Shown: piece by piece, positions 44,788 to 55,773 of the stretch
Position numbering within the stretch: position 1 is the first letter of the stretch
Layout of the letters: each line of letters begins with the position of its first letter
DNA from: Altica lythri
Lineage: Eukaryota > Arthropoda > Insecta > Coleoptera > Chrysomelidae
Assembly (NCBI GenBank): GCA_964028335.1
Contig: OZ034806.1
Coordinates: 28,452,957-28,516,956 of the forward strand
Direction: 5' to 3'
Length of the DNA: 64,000 nt
Notes under the pieces: model-generated
Database searches by the model: none
Told to the model about the DNA's origin: nothing
The model's input: the letters and a program-made list of their open reading frames with translations, nothing else
Position numbers and translations under genes: made by a program

Positions 44788-45495
44788 ATCACACTTACAT
44801 TCTTTATGTTTGTATAGTGTAATCGGCCATTATGGTCGCGATACAGTCCTTTTTATCGTGTTATAGCTATTATGTTAAATGATGTGTTTGAATTTATTGT
44901 ATTTTCCAAACGATAAATAAATGTATTTTGAATTTGAATGTATAAAGTAATGTATATATCAGAAATATTCTAGCTCATAATATTGTTTCCCACACCAAGC
45001 TTAAAAAAAAGTCAATGTAAAGAAAACTTTTGTTTAACTATTACAAATACACAATATATATATACGTTTTTACTTAATTAAATATAGTTTAATTTGTTAT
45101 CAAAGTACCAGATCTTTTCGTCATGTTTGTGATACATATTTTTTTCCTTGTAGTTCTGTTATGCATAAAATTTGAAATGTAATATCTTTTCGTCATGTTT
45201 GTGATATATATTTTTTTCCTTGTAGTTCAGTTATGCACAAAATTTAAAATCAATATTTTTTTCTTGATATTGTTACAAGTATGTAACGTAAATTTTATTA
45301 ACCAAAGTTCTATTTAAGTATTTCTTTGTTAATTTGTTTTTTATGCTATTTAAATAACTGTATAATTTTTATATTGTAGTAGTTTTTATAATAATAGGGA
45401 TTAGACATTGGTCAATGTAATAACTATAAGTTCACAACGGTAAATATTTCGTTTTTTATTATTATACAAATATACACTAAAATAAAATCGAAACG
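44788..45495. other. Harbinger interior, no gene
   Basis: AT-rich spacer between the two convergent Harbinger genes. It contains a 72-bp tandem duplication at 45112-45255 (unit begins ATCTTTTCGTCATGTTTGTG). Confidence 0.6.
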
Positions 45496-46710
45496 TTATT
45501 TCTTTTTCTCTTTCTCTGCTTCTTCTTCCTCTTCAGCCTCTTGTAGTAGAGTAAGAAATTTAATTTCTAACTTCGCACGTCAATTATATGAAAGTTTTTT
45601 CATACCTTCGCCAAGCCGAACAAGAAACCCATCAACAGCGTGCATGGGTTTAGTTCGGCAAAGCGCAGTAAGCAAAGCTTGGCTGTATTCGTCAATTTGA
45701 CTTGATCTTGTACGACCTATAGAACAAAAAAAAATTAGTGATTACGAAAAATACTTATATTTTCAGTTAAGACTATATTTAGACATCTTTACTTCGCTTT
45801 GAAGAACTTGATGACTCTAATCCAGGGGACGCTGTTTGTAGTGGTCTTTTATATTGATTCGACCCTAAACTAGGCGACAAAAGCGGGAGTGGCCTAACAG
45901 AAGTGGATGATGTACTAGGAAGATTACTCATTTCATCCACAAACACTGGAGATGAAGACGAAGATGATGGAGAGAACAATATCCGGTTAGGCTTTGAGGG
46001 TGGTAGCCTAACAAATGCTGATGTAGAGCCAGCTTCTAGAAATTAAATAATGATAAACTACTTAGAATATTCTAATTGTATTAAATAATATTTTACCAGA
46101 TTGCTCTTCATTATTTATTTGATCCATTTGAGTTGAAGTAGCCGTTGGCTTTAATTCGAACCTCACTGACGAAATAGTCCTAGAAGTTTATTAACATTAT
46201 TATTGTTCTAAAAATAAATATATAATAACTGAAGTTAAAGCTATTACTTACTTTTTATGAGTCATAATATCATTTAAAAAGTTTATGCTTTCATAATGCC
46301 GAAACGATGGCGTTTTTACAGCTTCCTTCGGACCACTTCCTGCACCACTTCTATTGACCTTGTTTATTTGGTCCGTATATTTCCTCTTCGCCTTTCCGTA
46401 CGAATCTCGCAAATACTGCCATCGTTTCTCTGCTTCTTTAGCAGTATATAACCCTGAAGAAATTAAGGAAAAATCAATGAGTAAAAGAAACAAATACTAT
46501 ATTATATGTAATAAAAAAATTCACTTACCATTTAAACAATTGCTGACCATCTTTTTTTATTTTCGACCTCTCTGCAGCTGGCAATCGATGGTCCCACAGT
46601 GCTTGCTAAGTTTGAACCATCCCAATTAGGACCTCATCAACTTCATTGCTGTTCAATGTGTTGGCTTGTTCTTCAAGATTACCTTGTTCAGTTGGGTCAT
46701 TTTCTTTTGT
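45496..46710 (-). pseudogene. Harbinger partner gene, MADF-domain protein
   Basis: Multi-exon on minus. A first exon near 46620-46703 has the MADF start (DEVLIGMV...ALWDHRLP) with an in-frame TAG at about 46622. A donor (GTAAGTGA) is near 46507. The second exon (about 46250-46455) carries AKEAEKRWQYLRDSYGKAKRKY and ESINFLNDIMTHKK. Later exons are serine-rich (45779-45979), then a C-terminal BESS-like segment (DEYSQALLTALCRTKPMHAVDGFL) with an in-frame TGA near 45584, ending KEKKK at 45496. Convergent with the transposase at 19.7-21.1 kb. MADF proteins bind DNA and, in this superfamily, assist the transposase. Not intact. Confidence 0.8.
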
Positions 46711-47440
46711 AAAAAAAATTAAAAAAATTGTAGGTTTATTTTCATATCAACGAAATGAATGTATATTAAACTTACCGGCCACTGTCAGGAGATGTATATT
46801 AAACTTACCGACCACTGTCAGGACACGTCCTGGAAGGTTTCAGCAGCAACTTTCCTCACAATACCCACATTTGAAGTGACTCAACTGTAAAAATGTGAAC
46901 AATCTTATTATTTCATATATGTTCTTAATATTGGATTTCTTTTGTAAATATAATAAATGAATAAATTAGCTAGCACACTTAGTACCTTTTAGCTCAATTA
47001 AGATTATGATTATACCATCATAAATGATTATGAAAAGTAAGTAATATATTCACTTATTACCACAAGGAATTACGATTGAAACTATTAATTACTGTTTTAA
47101 CTCATCATTTGTAGAATTTAATAAGTATTTTTTTAGGTTATAAGTATCACCCAACTATAGTACGCGAATTTTATTAAATATAATTATATATTTATATAAC
47201 ACATAATTTTGTTTATTAATACTCAATATATAATACTATAATGTACTACTTACGTTTTCCATAATTATAATTTTTAAACATATAACAAACAAACAAACAA
47301 ACACAAACGATTACACGTGGATTAAAGACAATTAAAAAAAAAATGCTAAGCACACAAAATACAAATCGGAAATGGCAAAGGCAAAAATATTTTCGCTTGG
47401 GGACGCTATCAAATCACAACTGTCATCTGTCATTACTGTC
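46711..47440. other. Harbinger right interior
   Basis: No clear coding. A 33-bp tandem duplication (ATGTATATTAAACTTACCGG) sits at about 46761-46826. Upstream exons of the MADF gene may lie here but I cannot define them. Confidence 0.4.
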
Positions 47441-47543
47441 ATTCAGAAATCAACAATGGCGGCATTCCGTTTTCTGTTTTCCGTCGTTCCGTTTTCCGTC
47501 GATTTTTAATGCCATGGACTGGCACCCTAACTTTCAGTAACAT

Positions 47544-48615
47544 TGTTATGCATCTAAGCATACCAAAATAAAATTTGCTGATTTCTCAATACTATTTAAT
47601 AACAACTTGAAACAAACAATATAAATGGACTGTATCTTAAGTATAGTTCTTTATCGATCGGTGACTCGACAGTTACTAAATAAGGGTACGACATCTAAGG
47701 GCGCGCACCATCCGATGTAAGATTATTTTCTTCGGAGTTGCCAACTCCGCACAGTGGGCAATTAATACGCGACATACCGCCCCCCTTGAATGCACACCGT
47801 TCAACACTTATATTTTAATTTTCCATTTTCCAGGCAGAACCTTGTTAATGCTATCTTAAAAACACCTTGTGCAGTTTTAACAGTCACCACCTTGCAAATA
47901 TTGTCCTTCCCTGGGTGACTGTAACTCTTCTTAGTTTCCAGTGGAGGAAGACCATCTTCCTTCAAAATTGCAAGATCCCCAACCCGTATTTCAGCCTTCT
48001 CCTTGTGCCATTTGCTTGGTCGCTGTAGCTGGCCCAAATACTCCTTCGACCACCTTCTCCAAAACACTTGAAACATTTAATCTGTTCATGTGACATTCTT
48101 TCAAATCTGCTTGTGGACACGATGAAAAGTAAGTACCAATAAGGAAATGGCCTGGTGTCAAGTAATCAAGGTCTTCAGGATTATCGAAAAGAGGAGTCAA
48201 AGGTTTACAATTCAAGCATGATTCTACCAGTATTACTATAGTATTAAATTCTTCAAAACTTAAAATTTGTTCTCCGACAACCCGTACCAAATGATATTTA
48301 GCCGATTTCACCACAGCTTCCCATAGAACCCTGAAGTGTGGCGATCTTGGAGGAATGAAATGCCATTTTATACCCAATTCCGAAAAATATTTATAAAACC
48401 CTTGCTGAACCACTTCATTTTTTAAAAAATTTAATTATTAGAAGTATCAGTGAAATTGGTGGCATTATCTTAGTAAATATGTGCACACAATCTCCTCCTC
48501 GAAATAAATCTTTTAAATAGTTTAAAAAACACTCCATTGTTAAATCGCTAACAATTTCTAAGTGCACTGGACGTGTCGCAAAATATACAAATACACATAG
48601 ATATGCCTAGCAGCA
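47544..48615 (-). mobile_element. BEL-3 3' end: integrase fragment and LTR
   Basis: A 3' LTR at 47544-47774 (231 bp, TGTTATGC...CGCGACA on plus), a purine tract (minus-strand aaggggggcgg) and the C-terminal part of pol. The 5' part is missing; similarity stops at about 48615. It begins 14 bases from the Harbinger end. Confidence 0.75.
47812..48615 (-). pseudogene. pol: BEL-3 integrase and C-terminal domain
   Basis: Begins within the integrase core with FATRPVHLEIVSDLT, passes a frame break near 48450, then reads WHFIPPRSPHFRVLWEAVVKSAK, the BEL/Pao region where the catalytic E usually lies, and ends with the DUF5641-type tail (WSKEYLGQLQRPSKW...VGDLAILKED). Frames change near 48060. Truncated and decayed. 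Confidence 0.85.
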
Positions 48616-48666
48616 AGTAAGGAGTACACACTGATAAGGAATTATCGTATATAATATCATAAGAGA

Positions 48667-48810
48667 GAAAATTTTGCCGGCAAAATTTTCGACTGGTATA
48701 AAACTTTGTTGCTTGGCAATTTTCGCTCATGAAATTTTGACAAAATCACTCGACTGACGTCTCGTGATTCTGTCAAAATTTCATTCGCGTAAATTGCCAA
48801 AAAGCAACAA
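48667..48810. repeat. Palindrome and long hairpin
   Basis: A perfect 24-bp palindrome (48667-48690, GAAAATTTTGCC and mirror) is followed by an imperfect hairpin with ~43-base arms (48707-48749 and 48764-48809, loop about 14 bases). The outer sequences also resemble each other in inverse, so the whole may be a foldback of ~85-base arms. No coding. Confidence 0.8.
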
Positions 48811-48829
48811 AATTGAATAAAACCAGAAG

Positions 48830-49494
48830 AAAATTTGGTCGGGAAAAACAAGACAATATCAACGAAACATAATCTTTGTTTATTTGTTAACAATATTAAA
48901 TGTACAATTATTATAAGTTATAGTAGTTTGCCCGTTTTTTTCTACTATAGAAATACCAGACACCTTAGTAACGGATCTATCATAATTTTGTCGCTGAGAT
49001 ATTATACGTATTGTCAATATGAAACGTGCCGTTGCTATGGAGTTTTGTCAGTTAAAAATAGTCTAGTTAAATAGTCAAAGGTAATATAACAAGACCTTGA
49101 TTATAGTCGGCTATTTTTGTGGTAACTAGATTTCGAAAATATTTTAGTAACAATTTGTTGAGACATAATTTGACGTTAATAATCTGATTAAAGCCCGAGA
49201 GCTTTAGGTCGAGAGCTTTAATCTTTGACAAAATTTTAAAGTCATTAAAGATATAATATTAAAACTTAATATAAAATCACAACAAATACATAAACCTTTA
49301 AATTTGCTTAAAAAATAATAACAAACCCTTAAAAAGCGTTGTTAATGTAAATTCAAAACATTGTAAATGTAGTTTAGTTATTTCCTTTTATGGATGGTGG
49401 CAACACTGTTGACATTTATTGTGTGTTTCCGTCTTCCATATTGTAAGCTGAACAGACTTGTCTCAACTTGGCACCTGAAAGTATTTTTTTCTAC
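48830..49494. other. No gene recognised
   Basis: AT-rich, with short frames only. Nothing supports a gene or a known repeat. Confidence 0.5.
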
Positions 49495-49600
49495 AACCGT
49501 GCGTAAAGTATTACCTTTACGCACGGTTTAAGGTTCGTAAAGATTAACTTTTTTTCACTAGTGAAAAAAAAAGTTTTTTTTTCACTAGTGAAAAAAAGTA
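49495..49600. repeat. Hairpin and repeated CACTAGTG palindromes
   Basis: 49495-49528 is a perfect hairpin with 14-base arms (AACCGTGCGTAAAG) and a 6-base loop. At about 49552-49597, TTTTTTCACTAGTGAAAAAA-type palindromes occur twice. Confidence 0.85.
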
Positions 49601-50197
49601 AAATAAGCACTGTTTTGTATAAGATTATGCAAATATTTTTACGTGTATTATTGGCCGAGATTGTAAGGTGTATAGCTTCTACCCAGATGACTCGGGTTCA
49701 ATTCCGGGGTAAGGAAACTTTTTTTGTTATTATTTGTGTAAATTTGTGTAAATATATTTAATTGTTTTATTTTTTTTTTATTTATTTATTTCAGCACAGA
49801 TTACAGATTTTCAGATTGTTTACAAATATTTTAACATTCTGAACAAATTGTTTATTTCTTCTGATTGCTGGCGAGGAACTTAATCCTGTGAGCTTAAGTA
49901 ATTTTTAATTTGATTTTTAATATGACAGAAATATCAGTTCATGAATAAGGGTAGGAAGTATTTTTATTTAAGTATACGTAGGCTGTGACTGATTGACATT
50001 TCAATTAATTTATAATTCAAGCATTTCGGGTTTCTACGTACCGGTATTATAGGGTAAGATTAATTTAGAAAATAAATATTTTGTTATCTAAAATATGTTT
50101 TAAATATAATATTTTTTTTCGCAGTAGTGCGTAAAAAAAAATCAGGCCTATACTTGTATTTCTTGTGAAGAAATTCGGTTGTAGAAAAAATATTGTA

Positions 50198-50280
50198 TGC
50201 AACTCGTGCGTAAATGTTCCTTTTTTGACTCATGTGATTGTCGCATTCGTCAAAAAAGGTCACTTTACGCACTAGTTGCA
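50198..50280. repeat. Inverted repeat with GTGCGTAAA core
   Basis: Arms of 32 bases (50198-50229 and 50249-50280), starting TGCAACTCGTGCGTAAATG, about 90 percent complementary, loop 19 bases. Together with 49495-49528 it may mark the ends of an approximately 0.8-kb foldback element. Confidence 0.8.
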
Positions 50281-50289
50281 TAAATAACT

Positions 50290-50845
50290 ATTTTTTAATT
50301 TTTGTTTACACAATTCGATTGTCCGTCATTTGTCCGTCAATGTTCGATATAAATTTTTATTTGACCGATAAACATTTATTTGAAAAATAATAAACAAATT
50401 TTTAATCTTAAGTTGGCACTTACTTATTTAAATCGATCAGTTTTTTTTTTCATTTAATAAAGCATTTTTTTTATTCATTGTCCGATCAATATTTTTATTT
50501 GTCCGATTGTTTTTCTAGTTTTAATTAATTTTTTTGAGTTCGTAATTCTGATTGCGCTTGCGCAAAAGTAAGTAGCTTTATGAGATAGTCGGCATATATT
50601 TTTTGTTGTTGTTCATATAAACTTGGCTGAATAGCATAGGTAGCTTAGGCCTCTATCGGAAGAAGATTTATATTTATATAAACATAACAACCATCATTGC
50701 ATTAAGCTGTGTGTGTTGTTGTGTTGATTATAATTGTTTTAATCTGTAAGAACATTATAAACAATGAAATTAGGATTGTTTTTAACATTTTTTTTTGTCT
50801 TACAACGCGTAAAAATATTCAAGTTAAATTATTTTTGCCATGTGT
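50290..50845. other. No gene recognised
   Basis: AT-rich with long T runs; no coding or repeat assignment. Confidence 0.5.
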
Positions 50846-50846
50846 A

Positions 50847-50992
50847 AATAGTATATTACGTATCAAGAGTGGTAAATAGGATATTACGTACGAGTGGAAA
50901 AGTTACGCACGAAGCCGCGTAGCGGCGAGTGCGTAATTACACGAGTACGTAATACCTCTTACCACTCGAGTTACGTACTATGCTTTTTCTAC
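50847..50992. repeat. Large hairpin, ~70-base arms, 3-base loop
   Basis: Centre GCCGC GTA GCGGC at 50914-50926. Arms contain ATTACGTAC, TTACGCAC and GAGTGGTAA in mirrored order and pair imperfectly over about 70 bases. Confidence 0.85.
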
Positions 50993-50999
50993 GACTCAA

Positions 51000-51902
51000 T
51001 ATTTTAATTTTAATTCTAAATATTTGACATCTCTTAAAAAATATATGACGAAATTTGCCGTTTAAAATAACATTTATCAAAGTAGTGACAATAAGTAACA
51101 TCCTAGATTAAATAATAATTTAAAATGTAATGTATGTTGCCTATATCTGTTTTATTTTTATTTTATTTTTTAATAAAAACTATTATATATTTATGTTTTT
51201 AAATTGACTAAAAGTTTGTAAATAGACCAAATAAAGTAGTACGTACATAAAAATTTTATTGCAATTTGATTAAACAAAGAAATTTAAGTTTTCTTATCTA
51301 AACGCACATGTATGTTATGAGATCTCATTACGTGCATGTTATTGTTAAATGTCACTTACAGGGAATGTCTACAGTGCGATTTTTGACGTTTACAGTCATG
51401 GGCGTAGAAAAAATCTTTTACTTAACTAAAACATCTGATTGCTATCATAAATCCGTAGACTTTAATAACAATGCTTAGTGATAATGTTTCTGTAATATAC
51501 ACGAATGTATTAATAATAAATCAGTTTTTTTATTATTACCTAAAAATTTATAAGTATTTATACATCTATTAACTACAGACACGTCCATTGTCCAATCCTA
51601 TGAGAATAGACAACAAATCGGCTTTTATTAACAGGTTCTTTAGAACATTTTTGATTAAAAACAAGCCTGTAGTTTTGTCATATATTTATAATTCTAATTT
51701 ATTGTATTATTTATAATCATTTTTTTAGTTCTTTGGTCTTCTAGTATTTCAATCTTGTTATAGTAATTATTTTTTCTTTTTCCGAATTTCTGTTATGTCA
51801 ATTAATAAAAGTTGCTCATTAAATTTATATATACTGTAATATTTTATCCAATAATATTAAAAATTAAAGGATACATATTTTTTTAATTCGTATATTATTT
51901 AC
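51000..51902. other. No gene recognised
   Basis: AT-rich sequence without convincing ORFs, repeats or structured elements. Confidence 0.5.
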
Positions 51903-52140
51903 TAGCTGTACCAGCGACGTAGTTCGCGTGGCGTGTTGATTTTTATATAAAAATTTCTCCCCCGAATTCGTTAAAGGGGTGAGGAAGAAATTTTTATATA
52001 CCAGATGTTAAGTTGAAAGAAGGCAAATACATCTGTGAAAACCGCATTCGAATCGGTAGTTTTAATGTGATGCGCGCACAAACATACAGACAGACAGACA
52101 AAAAAATCTAACCACATTTTTGGGTTCTATATCCATTTAG
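51903..52140. repeat. Retroposon tail, CTAGCTGTACCAGCGACG type
   Basis: Begins ACTAGCTGTACCAGCGACGT and runs to a CAGACAGACAGACA microsatellite followed by AAAAAAATCTAACC. Same family style as 11389 and 63127. Confidence 0.65.
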
Positions 52141-52230
52141 TAACACCCCCCGCTAATTATTTTTTAAATATCTTTAATGTACAGAATTTTCATTTCTACA
52201 GATTTATTATAAGTACCTATAGATTATTTT

Positions 52231-52740
52231 TGACGCCCTTACATGGCCCCTTGTGGGTGGAATTTTCTAAAACCCGTCCACAACTGACCTCAAAATTATA
52301 AAAATAACTATTGTGCAAAGTTTCAAACCTGTACGACTTATAGATTTTAAATTTAAATTTTTATTTTTCACGCCCCCGCAACACCCTTGTGGGTGAAATT
52401 TCGTAAAATCAGTTCACAATTGACCTCAAAATTATAAAAATAACTATTTTGCAAAATGTCAAACCTGTAGGACTTATAGAATTTAAATTTTATTTAATTT
52501 TTTTCACGCCCCCGCATCCTCTCTTGTGGGTGGAATTTCGTAAAATCCATTCACAATTGACTTTAGAATTATAAAATAACTATTTTTGCAAAGTTTCAAA
52601 CCTGTAGGACTCATAGATTTTAATTTTTATTTTTTTTTACTTTTCACGCCCCCGCAACCCTTCCCTGTGGGTGAAATTTTGTAAAATCTGTTCACAGTTG
52701 ACCTCCAAATTATAAAAATAACATGATTTCTGTATAGCTT
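52231..52740. repeat. Tandem array, ~137-bp unit, four copies
   Basis: Units start near 52233, 52370, 52506 and 52646 with ACGCCCCCGCA or similar, then GTGGGTGAAATTTCGTAAAATC and CAAACCTGTAGGACTTATAG. The copies diverge by roughly 10-20 percent by eye. Non-coding. Confidence 0.85.
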
Positions 52741-52976
52741 TAACCATTAAGGTTGCACACGCGACGGAAGCTTAAAAAATGGAGTAACTTCCCCCGTTTT
52801 CCCAACATTTCCCTTCACTGCTCTGCTCCTATTTATTGTAGCGTGATGAAAAGTATACTATAACCAGCACATGAGTATGAAAAATGATTGTACCAAATTT
52901 CGTTAAAATTCGTCGAGTAGTTTTTGTTTCTATAGCGGTTATACAGACAGACAGACAGACAAAAAATTTACTGATT
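52741..52976. repeat. Second retroposon tail
   Basis: Contains GGAGTAACTTCCCCCGTTTT, CGTCGAGTAGTTTTTGTTTC and a CAGACAGACAGACAGAC run, features of the 3' part of abundant insect retroposons. No coding. Confidence 0.6.
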
Positions 52977-52988
52977 GAATTTTTGGAA

Positions 52989-54576
52989 TCAGTATTGATC
53001 CCCAATCACCCCCTGATAGTTATGAGGTGTTACAGATAAACTATCCCTTATTATTTCCGGTTTTTTCACATTATCATTATATGACATCCATGCGCCAGAT
53101 ATTCTTCTGCAATACGCTATATAGTGGAAATGTGAATATCCTGCCACTCCAGATAATCTAAAATTTGAGAGTTGATTATTGATAATACAAAAATAAAAAT
53201 TCAAATAATTAAAAAAAAAAAGGTATTATTTAACTAATAAATATTGTTAAATATATTCTACGAATAGATAACGAAGAATATCTCCAGATTCATTATCTTT
53301 TAAATTTAAATAGCTGGGAACTCTCGTAATTTACAGTTGCGGCCTTCTGTTTCCCCGTGTTTTCTTACATCAAGCTCTATATATATAAATAAATTCGGTG
53401 TTCTCTTAGATATTTTATTATTATCGTGACAATATGTAAATCGCATCTTATAAATAATAGAGTGAAAATCTAATGCTTTTTCTAGTGCACTAAAGCCACT
53501 TCGAATGATTGTTGAATAATTTACGGATAAAATTGGTATATTCTTATTATAATTCTTGATACATTTCGGAGTTAGACAAGAATTTTTTTCAAAAACACTC
53601 GGTTCACTATCAAAAAGCCGAGTCCATAAAGCACTAACATTATCTTCACAATTAACAACTTGTGATAGATATACAGTTACATGATTTCCTTTCTCCATTT
53701 TTTGTTGAAATTTTTCAAAATCTCCAATCTTTTTTTATAAATATTATTAGTTAATCCTTCATTTATAAAGTCATTGATAAAATTGAGTGTAGGATTTTTC
53801 GAACTTGTGCAAAATTCTCGAAAATTAGTAACTTCTAAAGCACAGTTAAAAAGGAGCTGTATTATCGTATCGAAAGGACATGTATTGCGAACGATCCAAT
53901 CATAACCTTTGAAACGCACAGGCTTACAAGAATTTCCATTTTTTTATAAATCTATCTTTAATTTTTTTGAATGAATAAAATTATTCGCCAATTTTATTTC
54001 TGGAAAATCTTGAAAATATTTACCGGGATTAATTTTTTTTCTTGTAACTTCTTTAATAGCAACAGATAAAGTTTTTTCTTTAATACATTGTGAAGTCTTA
54101 CTTATTAAACTGTAATTATGGTCTTCGAAAGGGCTACAATCCAAGCTGTTGTCATCTGCTAAACGAATCATTTTGATATCACTTAAAGGACAACGATTTA
54201 AATTCTTAAGATTTTCTGAGCTGTTCATTTCGATATCATGTATAAGATTACAATCAGTATCATAATTAGCACCAACTTCAAAGCCAAAATCATAATTCTC
54301 AATTTCATGAGAGCTATCTTCAGCAGGATAATTAGAAATTTCAGTATTATTATCAGTACTATCATCGGTATCAATATCACTGGAATGTTTAAGCTTATTC
54401 ATCAAAAGCGCATGTTCAAAATATTGAATATCATAATTAGTCTTTACACCAAATTTAGTTCTATTGTCATCAGACGTATCCATACGCATCCAATCATATT
54501 TATCTAATTTAGTTCCTTTTCCCATCCAGTTTTCAAATTCATCATTCATATTTTTTTGTTCAGTAACATAACTCAA
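52989..54576 (-). pseudogene. Ubiquitin-specific-protease-like protein, probably transposon-borne
   Basis: An acidic N-terminal part (54576-53944) is followed by an in-frame TAA at 53944-53946, then the Cys box (NTCPFDTIIQLLFNC), a one-base slip near 53695, a middle region with CEDNVSALWTRLF and a probable zinc-site cysteine pair (CLTPKC), a further break near 53306, an intron-like gap, and the His box GYSHFHYIAYCRRISGAWMSYNDN. The Cys box (C in a helix after N) and the H...W...ND ending follow the ubiquitin-specific protease fold pattern. I do not recognise the host family. Its transposon setting suggests a protease gene carried by a mobile element, but no transposase or TIRs can be tied to it. 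All copies carry the same TAA. Confidence 0.55.
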
Positions 54577-55773
54577 GTTATAATTGAAATCGCTTGATAA
54601 ATTTTTATTAATAATTTCACTAAATTTACCAAGAATAAAACTTCTATTAGAATCAACCTTAATTTCGTCTATATCTATATTTTCCTAACTTTTGAATAGA
54701 TTAGGGGAAAGGGGGGGAATAGTGGCCGCCTAAGCATTTTGGTTTATTTATACTGCTACATAGCTTTAAAAATTATACTGTTAACATAAGTGCAAAATTC
54801 TCGAAAATTAGTAACTTCTAAAGCACAGTTAAAAAGGAGCTGTATTATCGTATCGAAAGGACATGTATTGCGAACGATCCAATCATAACCTTTGAAACGC
54901 ACAGGCTTACAAGAATTTCCATTTTTTTATAAATCTATCTTTAATTTTTTTGAATGAATAAAATTATTCGCCAATTTTATTTCTGGAAAATCTTGAAAAT
55001 ATTTACCGGCATTAATTTTTTTTCTTGTAACTTCTTTAATAGCAACAGATAAAGTTTTTTCTTTAATACATTGTGAAGTCTTACTTATTAAACTGTAATT
55101 ATGGTCTTCGAAAGGGCTACAATCCAAGCTGTTTGTCATCTGCTAAACGAATCATTTTGATATCACTTAAAGGACAACGATTTAAATTCTTAAGATTTTC
55201 TGAGCTGTTCATTTCGATATCATGTATAAGATTACAATCAGTATCATAATTAGCACCAACTTCAAAGCCAAAATCATAATTCTCAATTTCATGAGAGCTA
55301 TCTTCAGCAGGATAATTAGAAATTTCAGTATTATTATCAGTACTATCATCGGTATCAATATCACTGGAATGTTTAAGCTTATTCATCAAAAGCGCATGTT
55401 CAAAATATTGAATATCATAATTAGTCTTTACACCAAATTTAGTTCTATTGTCATCAGACGTATTCATACGCATCCAATCATATTTATCTAATTTAGTTCC
55501 TTTTCCCATCCAGTTTTCAAATTCATCATTCATATTTTTTTGTTCAGTAACATAACTCAAGTTATAATTGAAATCGCTTGATAAATTTTTATTAATAATT
55601 TCACTAAATTTACCAAGAATAAAACTTCTATTAGAATCAACCTTAATTTCGTCTATATCTATATTTTCCTAACTTTTGAATAGATTAGGGGAAAGGGGGG
55701 GAATAGTGGCCGCCTAAGCATTTTGGTTTATTTATACTGCTACATAGCTTTAAAAATTATACTGTTAACGTAA
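53807..55773. repeat. Tandem duplication, 983-bp unit
   Basis: 53807-54789 and 54790-55773 are near-identical direct copies. Copy 2 has one extra T near 55134 that shifts the reading frame, a D-to-N change in the protease-like gene's N-terminus and a P-to-A change near 55008. Each copy includes about 80 bases of the pogo element's left end. Confidence 0.95.
54790..55560 (-). pseudogene. Duplicated N-terminal part of the protease-like gene
   Basis: Second copy of the acidic N-terminal region (55560-54927), broken by a one-base insertion at about 55134. It ends at the duplication edge, so the His box is not present on this side. It carries the same TAA before the Cys box. Confidence 0.8.

Larger units (their letters stand above)
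17677..47529. mobile_element. PIF/Harbinger transposon split across 30 kb by nested insertions
   Basis: The left end begins TAGGGTGCCAGTCCATGGCA at 17677; the right end is its mirror at 47529. They match for about 32 bases and again further in (GAAAACGGAATGCCGCCATT...). Between them lie a Harbinger transposase (left, plus strand) and a MADF gene (right, minus strand), the two genes expected in one such element. A 23.5-kb gypsy nest with a matched CTGC duplication and a Crypton account for the rest. Stripped of these, the element would be about 5 kb. The 3-bp target site is not clean (ATA against TAA). Confidence 0.8.

Noticed and set aside
17677..47529. A single giant (30-kb) cargo-carrying transposon
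   Set aside because: The interior is explained by separate insertions with their own target duplications, not by cargo sharing the Harbinger ends.
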